Source: Flavobacterium silvaticum (GTDB taxonomy: Bacteria; Bacteroidota; Bacteroidia; Flavobacteriales; Flavobacteriaceae). From it: a stretch of 64,000 nucleotides of DNA. The stretch is from contig NZ_JAAMPU010000098.1 in assembly GCF_012911565.1 (NCBI RefSeq), positions 96,339 through 160,338 of the forward strand, in the 5' to 3' direction. The notes under the pieces were generated by a model. That model saw only the letters and a list, made by a program, of their open reading frames with translations. It searched no databases and had not been told where the DNA came from. Both the position numbers and the translations under genes were made by a program. Positions 26,408 through 37,157 of this stretch are shown piece after piece. The stretch's first letter is position 1. Every line of letters begins with the position of its first letter.

Positions 26408-28705
26408 ATGAATAAATACAGCAAAAGGCGAGAAGCCTTATTATACCACGCCAAGCCCACTCCGGGTAAAATCAAGGTTGTCCCGACAAAAAAATATGCC
26501 ACCCAACGCGACCTGTCGCTGGCCTATTCGCCCGGTGTTGCCGAGCCTTGCCTTGAAATTGCCAAAGACGTCCAGAATGTCTATAAATATACGGCAAAAG
26601 GAAATCTTGTAGCTGTTATTACAAACGGAACTGCGGTTTTGGGACTCGGCGATATTGGACCCGAAGCTTCCAAACCTGTCATGGAAGGTAAGGCATTGCT
26701 GTTCAAGATTTTTGCCGATATAGATGTGTTCGATATTGAAATCGATACCAAAAACATAGATGAATTCGTAGATACGGTCAAACGGATTTCGCCCACTTTT
26801 GGTGGAATCAACCTCGAAGATATCAAAGCGCCCGAGTCGTTCGAAATAGAAAGACGCCTCAAAGAAGAACTGAATATTCCGGTCATGCACGACGACCAGC
26901 ATGGAACCGCAATCATTTCGTCTGCGGCTTTGCTTAATGCATTGGAACTCGCCGAAAAGAAAATCGAAGCTGTAAAAATCGTGGTTTCGGGAGCAGGATC
27001 GGCGGCTTTGGCTTGTGCCAACCTGTACGTTCTGCTTGGTGTGCGTGCAGAAAATATCATCATGTTCGACAAAGACGGATTGATATCGACGTTACGGACA
27101 GATTTATCTGATTTGCAAAAAAGATACGCCAAAGACCGAGACGGACTTACCTTATCTGACTCACTTGAAAATGCTGATGTTTTCCTCGGATTATCTGCCG
27201 GAAACATCCTGACTCCGGAAATGTTGCTCAAGATGGCCGCGAATCCAATCGTTTTTGCCATGGCGAACCCGATTCCGGAAATCGATTACAACGTCGCGAT
27301 CCAAACGCGCAGTGACATTATCATGGCAACCGGGCGTTCCGATCATCCGAACCAGGTCAACAACGTACTTGGTTTTCCATATATTTTCCGTGGGGCGCTT
27401 GATGTTCGGGCGACGAAAATCAACGAAGAAATGAAGATGGCCGCCGTGAAAGCACTTGCGGCATTGGCCAAGGAATCGGTGCCGGAACAGGTGAACATCG
27501 CTTACAACGAGACCAAGCTTAATTTCGGGCGCGACTATATCATTCCGAAACCTTTCGATCCGAGGCTTATCACAACCGTTGCTCCGGCCGTTGCTCTCGC
27601 TGCAATGGAATCTGGCGTGGCATTGCATCCGATTCACGACTGGACAAAATATGAAGAGGAACTGCTTGACAGATTAGGTTCCGATAATAAAATGGTGCGC
27701 CTGTTGGCCAACCGTGCCAAGAACGATCCAAAGCGCGTCGTCTTTGCCGAAGCCGACCAGCTCGATGTGCTCAAGGCGGCCCAGATTGTACACGAAGAAG
27801 GAATCGCCCATCCGATATTGCTCGGAAACCGCGATACCATTGTGGAATTGATGGAAGAACTCGGGTTCGATGCGCAAATTCCTATTTTCGATCCCAAGAC
27901 CAATACCGAAGACAAACGCAGGCTGCATTACGCCGAAATGTACTGGAAAGACCGTCAACGCCGCGGAGTTTCATTGCTCGATGCCCAAAAGTGGATGCGC
28001 GAACGCAACTATTTCGGGGCCATGATGGTTAACGAAGGAGAAGCCGATGCCATGCTGACGGGTTATTCGAGAAACTATCCGGCGACCGTAAAACCGATTT
28101 TACAGCTTATAGATCGTGCGCCAGGCATTTCGCTTGTCGCCACGACGAATATGATGATGACGGCACGCGGGCCGATGTTTTTGTCCGATACCGCTATAAA
28201 TCCGGATCCGACCGCTGATCAACTTGCTAAAATCGCCTTGATGACGGCAAAGACAGTCCGGCTTTTTGGGATGGAACCTGTGATTGCGATGATTTCGTTT
28301 TCGAACTTCGGTTCTTCGGCCGATCCTGCTGCCAGAAAAGTTCGGGATGCCGTGAACTATCTGCATAAATACTATCCTGATCTGATTGTGGACGGTGAAT
28401 TGCAGGCCGATTTCGCCCTTAACCAGGAAATGCTCAAAAAGAAATTTCCATTCTCCAAACTCGCCGATAAAAAGGTCAATACGATGATTTTCCCTGATTT
28501 GGCATCGGCTAACATCACCTATAAACTTTTAAAGGAGCTTGATAACGTGGAATCTGTAGGGCCAATCATGCTTGGTCTTGACAAGGCAGTCCACATTTTC
28601 CAGCTCGGGGCAAGTGTCGAAGAAATGGTTTCTATGGCCACGGTAGCCGTTGTCGACGCACAGGAAAAACAAAAAAGATTGCGCAATCTGATCGTAAAAA
28701 GCTAG
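26408..28705 (+). CDS. maeB: NADP-dependent malic enzyme with phosphotransacetylase-like C-terminus
   Basis: Oxidative decarboxylation of malate to pyruvate with NADP reduction. The 765-residue protein has the malic N-terminal domain (YSPGVAEPCLEI, GTAVLGLGDIGPEASKPVME, DDQHGTAIISSAALLNAL), the NAD-binding domain with VVSGAGSAALACANLY, and from about 430 a phosphate acetyltransferase-like domain (KRVVFAEADQLDVLKAAQI, LQADFALN). This MaeB layout is standard; the C-terminal domain is considered regulatory (acetyl-CoA binding) rather than catalytic. Stand-alone gene. Confidence 0.96.
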   Translation: MNKYSKRREALLYHAKPTPGKIKVVPTKKYATQRDLSLAYSPGVAEPCLEIAKDVQNVYKYTAKGNLVAVITNGTAVLGLGDIGPEASKPVMEGKALLFKIFADIDVFDIEIDTKNIDEFVDTVKRISPTFGGINLEDIKAPESFEIERRLKEELNIPVMHDDQHGTAIISSAALLNALELAEKKIEAVKIVVSGAGSAALACANLYVLLGVRAENIIMFDKDGLISTLRTDLSDLQKRYAKDRDGLTLSDSLENADVFLGLSAGNILTPEMLLKMAANPIVFAMANPIPEIDYNVAIQTRSDIIMATGRSDHPNQVNNVLGFPYIFRGALDVRATKINEEMKMAAVKALAALAKESVPEQVNIAYNETKLNFGRDYIIPKPFDPRLITTVAPAVALAAMESGVALHPIHDWTKYEEELLDRLGSDNKMVRLLANRAKNDPKRVVFAEADQLDVLKAAQIVHEEGIAHPILLGNRDTIVELMEELGFDAQIPIFDPKTNTEDKRRLHYAEMYWKDRQRRGVSLLDAQKWMRERNYFGAMMVNEGEADAMLTGYSRNYPATVKPILQLIDRAPGISLVATTNMMMTARGPMFLSDTAINPDPTADQLAKIALMTAKTVRLFGMEPVIAMISFSNFGSSADPAARKVRDAVNYLHKYYPDLIVDGELQADFALNQEMLKKKFPFSKLADKKVNTMIFPDLASANITYKLLKELDNVESVGPIMLGLDKAVHIFQLGASVEEMVSMATVAVVDAQEKQKRLRNLIVKS

Positions 28706-28722
28706 AGAACCGCTCACAAAAG

Positions 28723-28750
28723 TTGCAGTTCAATAATTTTTATATCTTTG
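28723..28750 (+). promoter_or_regulatory. Promoter of ruvA-sprA
   Basis: TTG (28723-28725), 17 bases, TATCTTTG (28743-28750), fitting the Bacteroidota consensus; the ruvA ATG follows at 28769. Confidence 0.6.
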
Positions 28751-28768
28751 GGAATTACTTAACATTTG

Positions 28769-29350
28769 ATGATCGCGCATATCCAGGGCAGATTGGTCGA
28801 GAAAACACCAACCGAAGTGGTCATAGACTGTGGCGGTGTGGGTTATCTTGTTAACATTTCCCTTCACACGTATTCCCTGTTGCCCGCTTCCGAAAACATA
28901 CGGTTGTACACCCATCTCCAGATTCGTGAAGATGCGCATGTGCTATACGGTTTTGTAGAGAAATCAGAACGTGAACTGTTCCGGTTGCTTATTACTGTAT
29001 CCGGCATTGGCGCCGGGATCGCGCGTACCATGTTGTCGTCGCTTGAACCAAAGCAAATCATTCGCGCATTGGCCAACGGTGATTCGGGAACCATACAGTC
29101 CATAAAAGGTATCGGGCTTAAAACCGCACAACGGGCCGTACTCGATTTACGTGACAAAGTGTTAAAACTATATGATATAGACGAAGTTTCCACGGCAGCC
29201 TACAATACGGGCAAGGATGAAGCGTTATCTGCTTTGGAAGTTTTGGGCTTTAACAAAAAATTGGCTGAGAAGGCATTGGAAAAGGCAATTGCTGCTAACC
29301 CTGATGCCACTGTAGAAGTGTTGATCAAAGCGGCGCTTAAAAACCTGTAA
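28769..29350 (+). CDS. ruvA: Holliday junction DNA-binding protein RuvA
   Basis: RuvA tetramers bind the Holliday junction and load RuvB. The 193-residue protein has the N-terminal OB domain (MIAHIQGRLVEKTPTEVVID, VGYLVNISLHTYS), helix-hairpin-helix motifs (LFRLLITVSGIGAGIARTML, IQSIKGIGLKTAQRAVLDLR) and the C-terminal RuvB-binding domain (DEALSALEVLGFNKKLAEKA). ATG 28769 is used; the TTG three bases earlier is less likely. Its stop TAA shares a base with the sprA ATG (TAATG at 29348-29352). Confidence 0.97.
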   Translation: MIAHIQGRLVEKTPTEVVIDCGGVGYLVNISLHTYSLLPASENIRLYTHLQIREDAHVLYGFVEKSERELFRLLITVSGIGAGIARTMLSSLEPKQIIRALANGDSGTIQSIKGIGLKTAQRAVLDLRDKVLKLYDIDEVSTAAYNTGKDEALSALEVLGFNKKLAEKALEKAIAANPDATVEVLIKAALKNL

Positions 29351-32300
29351 TGAGATTGAAAACAGAATACCTTACGAAGATATATTACCGCGTTGCATTT
29401 ATTTTCCTGCTGTTGCTTACCGGAGGTTTTTCTGGCTTTGCACAGGTTGTCGAAGAAGATGATACTCCCACAGATACTATCGGATACAATCAGGGAAAGC
29501 TCAATATGGGCAACCCGCCGAGCATCATAGAGGCTTATTCCTATGATCCGGTTACCGACAGATACATCTACACCAATACTTTCGACGGTTTCAACATCAA
29601 TTACCCTATTATCTTAACGCCTGCCGAATATCAGGAACTCGTGACGCGTGAAAACATGCGCAAGTATTTCCAGGAAAAGTCAGATGCCATCGACGGTAAA
29701 AAGGAGGGTAGCGAAGATAAAAAGAAAGACTTGTTGCCGCGGTATTACGTCAATTCCGGGTTTTTCCAGTCGGTTTTTGGAAGTAATACCATAGATGTAA
29801 AGCCAACCGGGAATGTCGAAATGGATCTTGGTGTGCGCTACACCAAAACAGATAATCCAGCGCTTTCCCCGCGAAACCGTGCATCGACTACGTTTGATTT
29901 CGACCAGCGTATCAGCATGAGCCTTATGGGTAAAGTAGGGACGAGGCTTGCCGTGAACGTGAATTACGATACGGAATCGACATTCGCATTCCAGAATCTC
30001 ATCAAGCTTGAATACACGCCGGACGAAGACGACATTCTCCAGAAAATCGAAGTCGGTAACGTGAGCCTTCCGCTAAGCAGTTCGTTGATCCGTGGCGCGC
30101 AGAGCCTTTTTGGCGTCAAGGCACAATTGCAGTTCGGGCGCACTACGGTTACGGGTGTTTTCTCGGAACAGAAATCACAGACCAAAACCGTAACAGCCCA
30201 AGGTGGCGGTACAATCCAGGATTTTGAATTGTTCGCGTTGGATTACGATTCGGACAGGCACTATTTCCTTTCCCAATATTTCCGCGATCATTATGACGAT
30301 GCCATGCGGAATTATCCGTTTATCGACAGCCGCGTCCAGATTACGCGCATCGAAGTCTGGGTCACGAACAGGCAAAACCGTGTGGCCGGAACCAATAACA
30401 ACATGCGTAACATTGTCGCGCTACAGGATTTGGGTGAATCCCAGCTTTCAGGGGAAGCCGTTTCTGACGTGGTTGTAATAAATCCGGTAACTCCGGCCAC
30501 GTTCTTTACGCCCAACCAACCCGATTTGCCTCCGGACAACTCGAATAACCAGTACGATCCGGCCCTTATTACTGCAGGAGGCGGATTGCTCAATTCCAAT
30601 ATCCGTGAAATAGTGACGGCTTCGGCTGGTTTCAACTTTGCAACAGTAAGTGAAGGCCGTGATTATTCCAAGTTGGAGAATGCCAGGAAATTGACTACGG
30701 CTGAATTTACTTATCATCCGCAACTCGGTTATATCTCGCTTCAGCAAAAACTGTCGAACGATGAAGTACTTGCGGTTTCGTATCAGTATACCATTGGAAG
30801 CGAAGTGTACCAGGTTGGGGAATTCGGTACGGATGGTGTCGATGCTACCCAGGCCACAACAGATCCGAATACCGGTGAAACAGCCACGGTTTCCACACAG
30901 AGCCTTGTCCTTAAAATGCTTCGGAGCAGCCTGACGAATGTGAACATGCCGGTTTGGGATTTGATGATGAAAAATATTTATCAGATTCCCGGTGCTTTCC
31001 AGTTGGAACAGGAAGATTTCCGTTTCAACATTCTTTACACCGATCCGTCGCCACTCAACTATATTACGCCGGTTTCCGGAACACCTTTCCCTGCATCTCC
31101 GCCCGCGGATCCTGTAGCTGAGACACCTCTTTTGAAAGTGTTCAATATGGACCGATTGAATTACAATAACGATCCGCAGGTTGGCGGTGATGGTTTCTTT
31201 GATTATTTGCCCGGGCTTACTGTCGACACTCAGTATGGCCGGATCATTTTCTCTACCACACAACCTTTTGGTGAAACGCTTTTCAACAAATTAAGGCTTT
31301 CGAATACTGAAAATTACCAAGGAGACGAAACATCGCTCATCGCCTACAACGACAACCAGCGCAAGTACGTTTACAAACGAATGTATGAAAGCACACAGGC
31401 CGACGCATTGCAGCAAAGCGAGAAAAACAAATTCCAGCTTCGCGGACGCTTCAAATCAAGCGGAGGTGACGGAATTCCGATTGGGGCTTATAATGTGCCT
31501 CAAGGTTCCGTAGTCGTAACTGCCGGCGGACGTGTTTTGGTAGAAGGTGTCGATTACAGCGTAAACTATCAGTTGGGACGTGTCCAGATTCTCGATCCGT
31601 CATTGCAGGCATCGAACACGCCGATCGAAGTCTCGGTAGAGAACAATTCCAATTTCGGACAACAGACCCGTCGTTTCTTTGGAGTTAATGTCGAACATAA
31701 ATTCTCGGAAAAATTCCTGCTTGGGGCGACCTTCCTGAAGATGACCGAAAAGCCGTTTACGCAAAAGTCGAACTACGGACAGGAATCTGTCAACAACAGT
31801 ATTTTTGGCGTCAATGGAAATTATGCGACCGAAGTTCCGTTCCTGACGCGAATGGTGAACCACCTTCCGAATATCGATACGGATGTTCCTTCTAATATTT
31901 CGGTCCGTGCAGAAGTGGCATTCCTTAAGCCAGATACCCCAAAAGCTGACCGCTTTGAAGGAGAATCTACCTTGTACGTAGATGACTTTGAAGGTTCTCA
32001 AACCACTATTGACATGAGATCGCCGTTATCTTGGTCTTTGTCGTCTACACCGGAAAACAACAACAATCCGGATCCGGACCTGAATTTCAACTTCAACGCA
32101 TCGGCAACAGGGCTTGAATATGGTTTCAAACGGGCGAAACTTTCCTGGTACACTATCGATCCGATCTTTTATGCCCAGCGGCCTACAGGTATTTCTGCAC
32201 AGGAAATAGGGTATAATAGCACAAGACGTATCTATTACGATGAGCTATATCCGGATACAGACATTGCGGTAGGACAAACAACGGTGGTAAGCACACTGGA

Positions 32301-35300
32301 TCTTAGCTATTATCCACAGGCACGTGGGCCGTTCAATTACAACCCACAGGCGGCATCTACGGGCGTGCTACCTGATCCGTCATCGAATTTCGGCGGAATC
32401 ATGCGTGCCCTGAATTCGACGAATTTTGAGCAGAGCAACGTAGAATATGTACAGTTCTGGGTAATGGATCCGTACTTCGATCAGGGAAATCCAGACCAAC
32501 AGGCATCTGCCGGCAATACGGGAACCTTGTTCATTGACCTTGGTGCCATTTCTGAAGACATACTTAAAGACGGGCGCAAGCAATTTGAAAACGGTCTCGG
32601 GCCTGGCCAGGTTGTAACGGCTACGCAATGGGGTAATGTGCCTGCTTCCCAGTCACTTATTTATGCATTCGATGTCGACGGCGGGAACCGTGAAGCCCAG
32701 GATTTAGGTTTTGACGGACTTACCGACGATCAGGAAGCGGTTACTTTTCCGGAGTTTGCAGGTTTGCCCGATCCATCTGGCGACAACTATCAATATTATC
32801 TCAATGTAGAAGGAAACGTCATTGAGCGGTACCTGAATTACAACGGAACTCAAGGCAACTCTCCGGTAACAGTGGGTGATACGAACCGCGGATCTACCAC
32901 GCTTCCGGATATTGAAGACGTGAACCGGGACAATACCATGAATACCATCAATGCGTATTTTGAGTATGCGGTCAAAATGTATCCGAATATGAACGTGGGT
33001 GATGCCAACGCACCTTTCCTTGTCGATAAACGTACAACGCCTGCCACGAATCTTCCGAGCGGTGCAAATGCGACCTCGGCGAACTGGCTTTTGTTCAAAA
33101 TTCCGGTCTCGACAGAAATGGTCCAACGCATTGGAGGTATATCAGATTTCCGCACGGTACAGTTCATGCGTATGTTCCTTACCGGATTCTCTGAGCCAGT
33201 CACGCTTCGTTTTGGAGCCCTTGATTTGGTTCGGGGTGAATGGAGAAGATATACAGGTGTTCTCGATACGGATACCGATAACAGCCTCGACCAGACCAAT
33301 TTTGACGTACAGGCATTGAACATCCAGGAAAACGGGACGCGTTGTCCGGTGAATTATGTTTCTCCTCCGAATGTTCAACGGGAACAATTATACCAAAACA
33401 ATTCGGTCATCAATCAGAACGAACAGGCACTTGCGTTGCGTGTGGATGGCCAGGGCGGAATAGAGCCGGGTGATGCACGTTCGGTATTCAAGAACGTCCA
33501 GGTAGATTTCCGTCAGTTCAAGAAACTCAAAATGTTCCTTCATGCCGAGGCGATCGCCGATAATGGATCTGGATTGAACGACAATGAAATGGTGGCTTTC
33601 ATTCGTTTTGGTAACGACTTTTCACAGAACTTTTACGAAGTACAGGTTCCGCTCAAAGTGACACAGGCTACGTATAATAGTTCTACCGGCACCTGTCTTC
33701 CGCTAAATTCGGAAGAAGTCTGGCCGGAAGCAAACAACATGGATCTGAGCCTTGATTTGCTGACCAAATTGAAGGTGTTGGCTCTAAGTCCGTCGACCGC
33801 TCCGCCCGCAGATGCTACCGGAATTCGTTTTGTACGTGAAGGAGATTTGGATGCATCACGTGCCGGAGCCGATAATGAATTGCGTATCGGTATCAAAGGA
33901 AATCCGAACTTTGGTTTGGTGCGGACCATTATGATCGGTATCCGTAACAATACACAGGATCCGCAGATTCCAAGAAACGGTGCGCCAACCATTGCACGCG
34001 ACATTCGCGGTGAAGTGTGGTTCAACGAATTACGACTTGCCGACATGGATAATAAAGGCGGATGGGCCGGTGTGGTGAGCATGGATTCGAATGTGGCCGA
34101 TTTCATGACCGTTTCCGGAACCGGAAGAATCAGTACCATAGGTTTCGGATCTCTCGAACAAGGCCCGAATGAACGCAGCCGTGAAGATCTAAAGCAGTAC
34201 AATATTGTCACCAATGTCAATCTGGGTAAGTTGCTTCCGAAGAAATGGGGCGTGAACCTGCCATTCAATTACGCCATAGGTGAAGAGACCAGTACGCCAA
34301 AGTACGATCCGTATTATCAGGATATCGAACTTCAGCAATTGCTTGACAATACGGCCGATGCCAACGAACGGGCGAACCTTAAAAACCGCGCCATTGATTA
34401 TACGAAGCGTTCAAGCATCAACTTTATCGGCGTGCGGAAAGAACGTGCGCCGGAACAAAAGCAGCGTATTTACGATCCGGAAAACCTCACCCTATCGTAT
34501 TCCTATAACGAAGTCAACAGGCATAATTATGAAATCGAGAGTTACATTGATCAACAGGTAAGCGCAACCGCCGATTATAATTATAGCTTCCAGCCGAAGC
34601 CTGTCGAGCCGTTCAAAAACAGCAAATACCTCAAAAAGTCGAGTTACTGGAAAATGCTTCAGGATTTTAATTTCAACTACCTGCCGTCCAGTTTGACATT
34701 CAACTCTAATGTATTACGCCAGTACAACAAACAGCAGTTCCGTAATGTAGATGTGGACGGAATTCCAATCGATGCCTTGTATCAGCGGAATTACTTATTC
34801 AACTATCAATACGGCTTCAATTTCAACCTGACCAAATCGCTTAAGATCAATTACAATGCGACTTCAAGCCATGTCGTGAGGAATTACATAGACGAAAACA
34901 ATGTTCCCGACAATTCAATTACGGTTTGGGACGATTTCTTCTCGGTCGGGATACCGAATCAGCACAACCAGCAACTTGTTGTCAACTATGATTTGCCGCT
35001 GTATAAACTGCCGTTCCTGAGTTTCCTTAAAACCACGTATTCTTACACGGGCGATTACAGTTGGAACCGCGCCTCCATTGCGTTGTCATCTGTTGAAGTT
35101 GACGGGGTGAATTACAATTTGGGGAATACGATCCAGAATGCCGCTTCGCATAAAATCAATGCGGCCTTGAACATGGAAAGTTTCTATAAATACATCGGTT
35201 TGGTCAAGAAGCCTAAAAAAGCACCTGCAAAACCTGCCGCCGCACCAAAACCGGGCGAAAAAATCACCAATACCAATGTTGCTCCCGCTCAGGACAGCAA

Positions 35301-36705
35301 TATGTGGCTTGACGGACTTATCGGAGTGGCAACCAGTATCAAGAATATCCAGCTCAATTATGTCGATACGAGAGGTACGGTGCTTCCGGGTTATGTTCCG
35401 GGACTTGGTTTCTTTGGAACGTCAAAGCCGACTTTGGGCTTCGTTTTCGGTTCCCAGGATGACGTGCGTTATGAAGCTGCCAAAAGGGGTTATCTGACCA
35501 CATATCAGGAGTTCAACCAGAATTACACCGAAGTCACTAACAAAACACTTGATTTTACTGCGAATATCGATTTGTTCCCGGATCTCAAGATCGACCTTAC
35601 CGGAAACAGGACGTATGCCGATAATTATTCAGAGCAATACGATGTAGGTGATGATGAAAGAACGGTCGGCATAATCGAAACAGATCATTACAACTCACGT
35701 TCGCCTTACTCTTTCGGAAACTTCTCGATCACGACGGTCATGTTAAAGACGTCGTTCAAGAAAAGCGATGAATTCGAATCGTCGCCGTTCCAGGATTTCC
35801 GTGACAACCGAATCATTATCGCCAACCGACTTGCAACCCAATATTACGGAACCACGAGTTTCCCGGTTGGGGCAGATGGTTTTCCTGTAGGTTTCGGAAA
35901 GAACAGCCAGGCCGTATTGTTGCCTGCATTCATGGCCGCATATACGGGTACAGGTTTGCTTAACTCGGGTTATGGGGAAGCGGCCAACAAAGTTTCGCTA
36001 GGTTCTTTCCGCGATGTGCCTATCCCGAACTGGACTATCAAGTATTCCGGTTTGATGCGCTATAAATTCTTCAAGGACCGGTTCAAGCGCTTCTCGTTGC
36101 AGTCAAGCTATCGGGCGTCTTACACGATCAACTCATTCCGTTCCAATTTCGAATACGACCAGAACCCGAATGGAACCGATACAGGCGGTAACTTTTTCAA
36201 CAAGACCATCATTTCGAACGTCAACCTCGTAGAGCAGTTCAACCCGTTGATGCGTGTGGATTTCGAAATGAAGAACTCGTTCAAGTTTTTGGCCGAACTT
36301 AAAAAAGACCGCGCCTTATCCATGAGTTTCGACAATAACCTGCTTACTGAAGTTCAGGGAATGGAATATGTGCTCGGATTGGGATATCGGGTGAAAGATG
36401 TAACCATTACTTCGAGAATGGCCGATGATCCGAGCGGTGTCATCCGCAGCGACATCAACATCAAGCTCGACGGATCGTACCGAAACAACAAAACCATCGT
36501 CCGAAACCTTGATTACGATAACAACCAGATTGGAGGCGGACAGAACATATGGGCCGCGAAACTAACGGCCGATTATTCCTTCAGTAAAAACCTGACGCTG
36601 ATTTTCTATTACGATCACCAATTCAGCAAGGCCGTCATTTCTACTTCGTTCCCAATGACCAACATTCGCGCGGGCTTTACGCTCAGATATAATTTCGGTA
36701 ACTAA
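29350..36705 (+). CDS. sprA: Cell surface protein SprA, type IX secretion translocon and gliding motility
   Basis: SprA is the giant outer-membrane beta-barrel pore of the type IX secretion system, needed for surface adhesin export and gliding. The 2451-residue product has a signal peptide (VAFIFLLLLTGGFSGFAQ), a periplasmic N-terminal part (SprA_N, with RYTKTDNPALSPRNRASTTF), and then a very long Tyr/Asn-rich, strand-rich body ending in an aromatic strand-like tail (IRAGFTLRYNFGN). F. johnsoniae SprA is about 2,400 residues, so this is full length. A Pro/Ala/Lys-rich loop (KKPKKAPAKPAAAPKPGEK) lies near residue 1955. It is coupled to ruvA by a one-base overlap and followed by gcvH. Confidence 0.96.
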   Translation: MRLKTEYLTKIYYRVAFIFLLLLTGGFSGFAQVVEEDDTPTDTIGYNQGKLNMGNPPSIIEAYSYDPVTDRYIYTNTFDGFNINYPIILTPAEYQELVTRENMRKYFQEKSDAIDGKKEGSEDKKKDLLPRYYVNSGFFQSVFGSNTIDVKPTGNVEMDLGVRYTKTDNPALSPRNRASTTFDFDQRISMSLMGKVGTRLAVNVNYDTESTFAFQNLIKLEYTPDEDDILQKIEVGNVSLPLSSSLIRGAQSLFGVKAQLQFGRTTVTGVFSEQKSQTKTVTAQGGGTIQDFELFALDYDSDRHYFLSQYFRDHYDDAMRNYPFIDSRVQITRIEVWVTNRQNRVAGTNNNMRNIVALQDLGESQLSGEAVSDVVVINPVTPATFFTPNQPDLPPDNSNNQYDPALITAGGGLLNSNIREIVTASAGFNFATVSEGRDYSKLENARKLTTAEFTYHPQLGYISLQQKLSNDEVLAVSYQYTIGSEVYQVGEFGTDGVDATQATTDPNTGETATVSTQSLVLKMLRSSLTNVNMPVWDLMMKNIYQIPGAFQLEQEDFRFNILYTDPSPLNYITPVSGTPFPASPPADPVAETPLLKVFNMDRLNYNNDPQVGGDGFFDYLPGLTVDTQYGRIIFSTTQPFGETLFNKLRLSNTENYQGDETSLIAYNDNQRKYVYKRMYESTQADALQQSEKNKFQLRGRFKSSGGDGIPIGAYNVPQGSVVVTAGGRVLVEGVDYSVNYQLGRVQILDPSLQASNTPIEVSVENNSNFGQQTRRFFGVNVEHKFSEKFLLGATFLKMTEKPFTQKSNYGQESVNNSIFGVNGNYATEVPFLTRMVNHLPNIDTDVPSNISVRAEVAFLKPDTPKADRFEGESTLYVDDFEGSQTTIDMRSPLSWSLSSTPENNNNPDPDLNFNFNASATGLEYGFKRAKLSWYTIDPIFYAQRPTGISAQEIGYNSTRRIYYDELYPDTDIAVGQTTVVSTLDLSYYPQARGPFNYNPQAASTGVLPDPSSNFGGIMRALNSTNFEQSNVEYVQFWVMDPYFDQGNPDQQASAGNTGTLFIDLGAISEDILKDGRKQFENGLGPGQVVTATQWGNVPASQSLIYAFDVDGGNREAQDLGFDGLTDDQEAVTFPEFAGLPDPSGDNYQYYLNVEGNVIERYLNYNGTQGNSPVTVGDTNRGSTTLPDIEDVNRDNTMNTINAYFEYAVKMYPNMNVGDANAPFLVDKRTTPATNLPSGANATSANWLLFKIPVSTEMVQRIGGISDFRTVQFMRMFLTGFSEPVTLRFGALDLVRGEWRRYTGVLDTDTDNSLDQTNFDVQALNIQENGTRCPVNYVSPPNVQREQLYQNNSVINQNEQALALRVDGQGGIEPGDARSVFKNVQVDFRQFKKLKMFLHAEAIADNGSGLNDNEMVAFIRFGNDFSQNFYEVQVPLKVTQATYNSSTGTCLPLNSEEVWPEANNMDLSLDLLTKLKVLALSPSTAPPADATGIRFVREGDLDASRAGADNELRIGIKGNPNFGLVRTIMIGIRNNTQDPQIPRNGAPTIARDIRGEVWFNELRLADMDNKGGWAGVVSMDSNVADFMTVSGTGRISTIGFGSLEQGPNERSREDLKQYNIVTNVNLGKLLPKKWGVNLPFNYAIGEETSTPKYDPYYQDIELQQLLDNTADANERANLKNRAIDYTKRSSINFIGVRKERAPEQKQRIYDPENLTLSYSYNEVNRHNYEIESYIDQQVSATADYNYSFQPKPVEPFKNSKYLKKSSYWKMLQDFNFNYLPSSLTFNSNVLRQYNKQQFRNVDVDGIPIDALYQRNYLFNYQYGFNFNLTKSLKINYNATSSHVVRNYIDENNVPDNSITVWDDFFSVGIPNQHNQQLVVNYDLPLYKLPFLSFLKTTYSYTGDYSWNRASIALSSVEVDGVNYNLGNTIQNAASHKINAALNMESFYKYIGLVKKPKKAPAKPAAAPKPGEKITNTNVAPAQDSNMWLDGLIGVATSIKNIQLNYVDTRGTVLPGYVPGLGFFGTSKPTLGFVFGSQDDVRYEAAKRGYLTTYQEFNQNYTEVTNKTLDFTANIDLFPDLKIDLTGNRTYADNYSEQYDVGDDERTVGIIETDHYNSRSPYSFGNFSITTVMLKTSFKKSDEFESSPFQDFRDNRIIIANRLATQYYGTTSFPVGADGFPVGFGKNSQAVLLPAFMAAYTGTGLLNSGYGEAANKVSLGSFRDVPIPNWTIKYSGLMRYKFFKDRFKRFSLQSSYRASYTINSFRSNFEYDQNPNGTDTGGNFFNKTIISNVNLVEQFNPLMRVDFEMKNSFKFLAELKKDRALSMSFDNNLLTEVQGMEYVLGLGYRVKDVTITSRMADDPSGVIRSDINIKLDGSYRNNKTIVRNLDYDNNQIGGGQNIWAAKLTADYSFSKNLTLIFYYDHQFSKAVISTSFPMTNIRAGFTLRYNFGN

Positions 36706-36744
36706 GAATTGGCTCAAAACATTTTATAATACCGTCGTAAAAGC

Positions 36745-36752
36745 TACATTTG
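36745..36752 (+). promoter_or_regulatory. -7 element of gcvH
   Basis: TACATTTG fits TAnnTTTG, 24 bases before the gcvH ATG; no TTG at the usual distance. Confidence 0.45.
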
Positions 36753-36776
36753 CGCGACTAACATAATACACAACCT

Positions 36777-37157
36777 ATGAACATCCCGGCTGAATTAAAG
36801 TACACCAAAGATCACGAATGGGCGCGCCTTGAAGGTGACGTCGCCACTATCGGAATTACAGATTTCGCTCAAAAAGAACTCGGCGACATCGTATACGTAG
36901 AAGTGGAAACACTTGACCAGACGCTGGAAAAAGACGAAATTTTCGGAACTGTGGAAGCTGTAAAAACCGTTTCAGATTTATTCCTTCCGCTTGCCGGTGA
37001 AATCGTCGGGTTCAATGAGGAGCTTGAAACCAAGCCGGAACTCGTGAATTCTGATCCTTACGGAAAAGGCTGGATGATTCAGGTAAAAGTTGCTGATGTG
37101 GCCGATTTTGAATCGCTGCTATCTGCCGATGCCTACAAAGACCTTATCGGTGCCTAA
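36777..37157 (+). CDS. gcvH: Glycine cleavage system H protein
   Basis: Lipoyl carrier that shuttles the aminomethyl group between the P, T and L proteins of glycine cleavage. The 126-residue protein has the typical start [20 protein letters not shown] and the lipoylation motif [13 protein letters not shown], where the Lys of EAVK is the lipoyl site. Length and motif are standard. No gcvT or gcvP is nearby. The next gene's start probably lies inside the gcvH 3' end. Confidence 0.97.
   Translation: MNIPAELKYTKDHEWARLEGDVATIGITDFAQKELGDIVYVEVETLDQTLEKDEIFGTVEAVKTVSDLFLPLAGEIVGFNEELETKPELVNSDPYGKGWMIQVKVADVADFESLLSADAYKDLIGA

Noticed and set aside
30448..31263. Long minus-strand open frame inside sprA (271 codons)
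   Set aside because: Antisense to an intact sprA, unusual composition rich in Arg, His and Ile, no domain.
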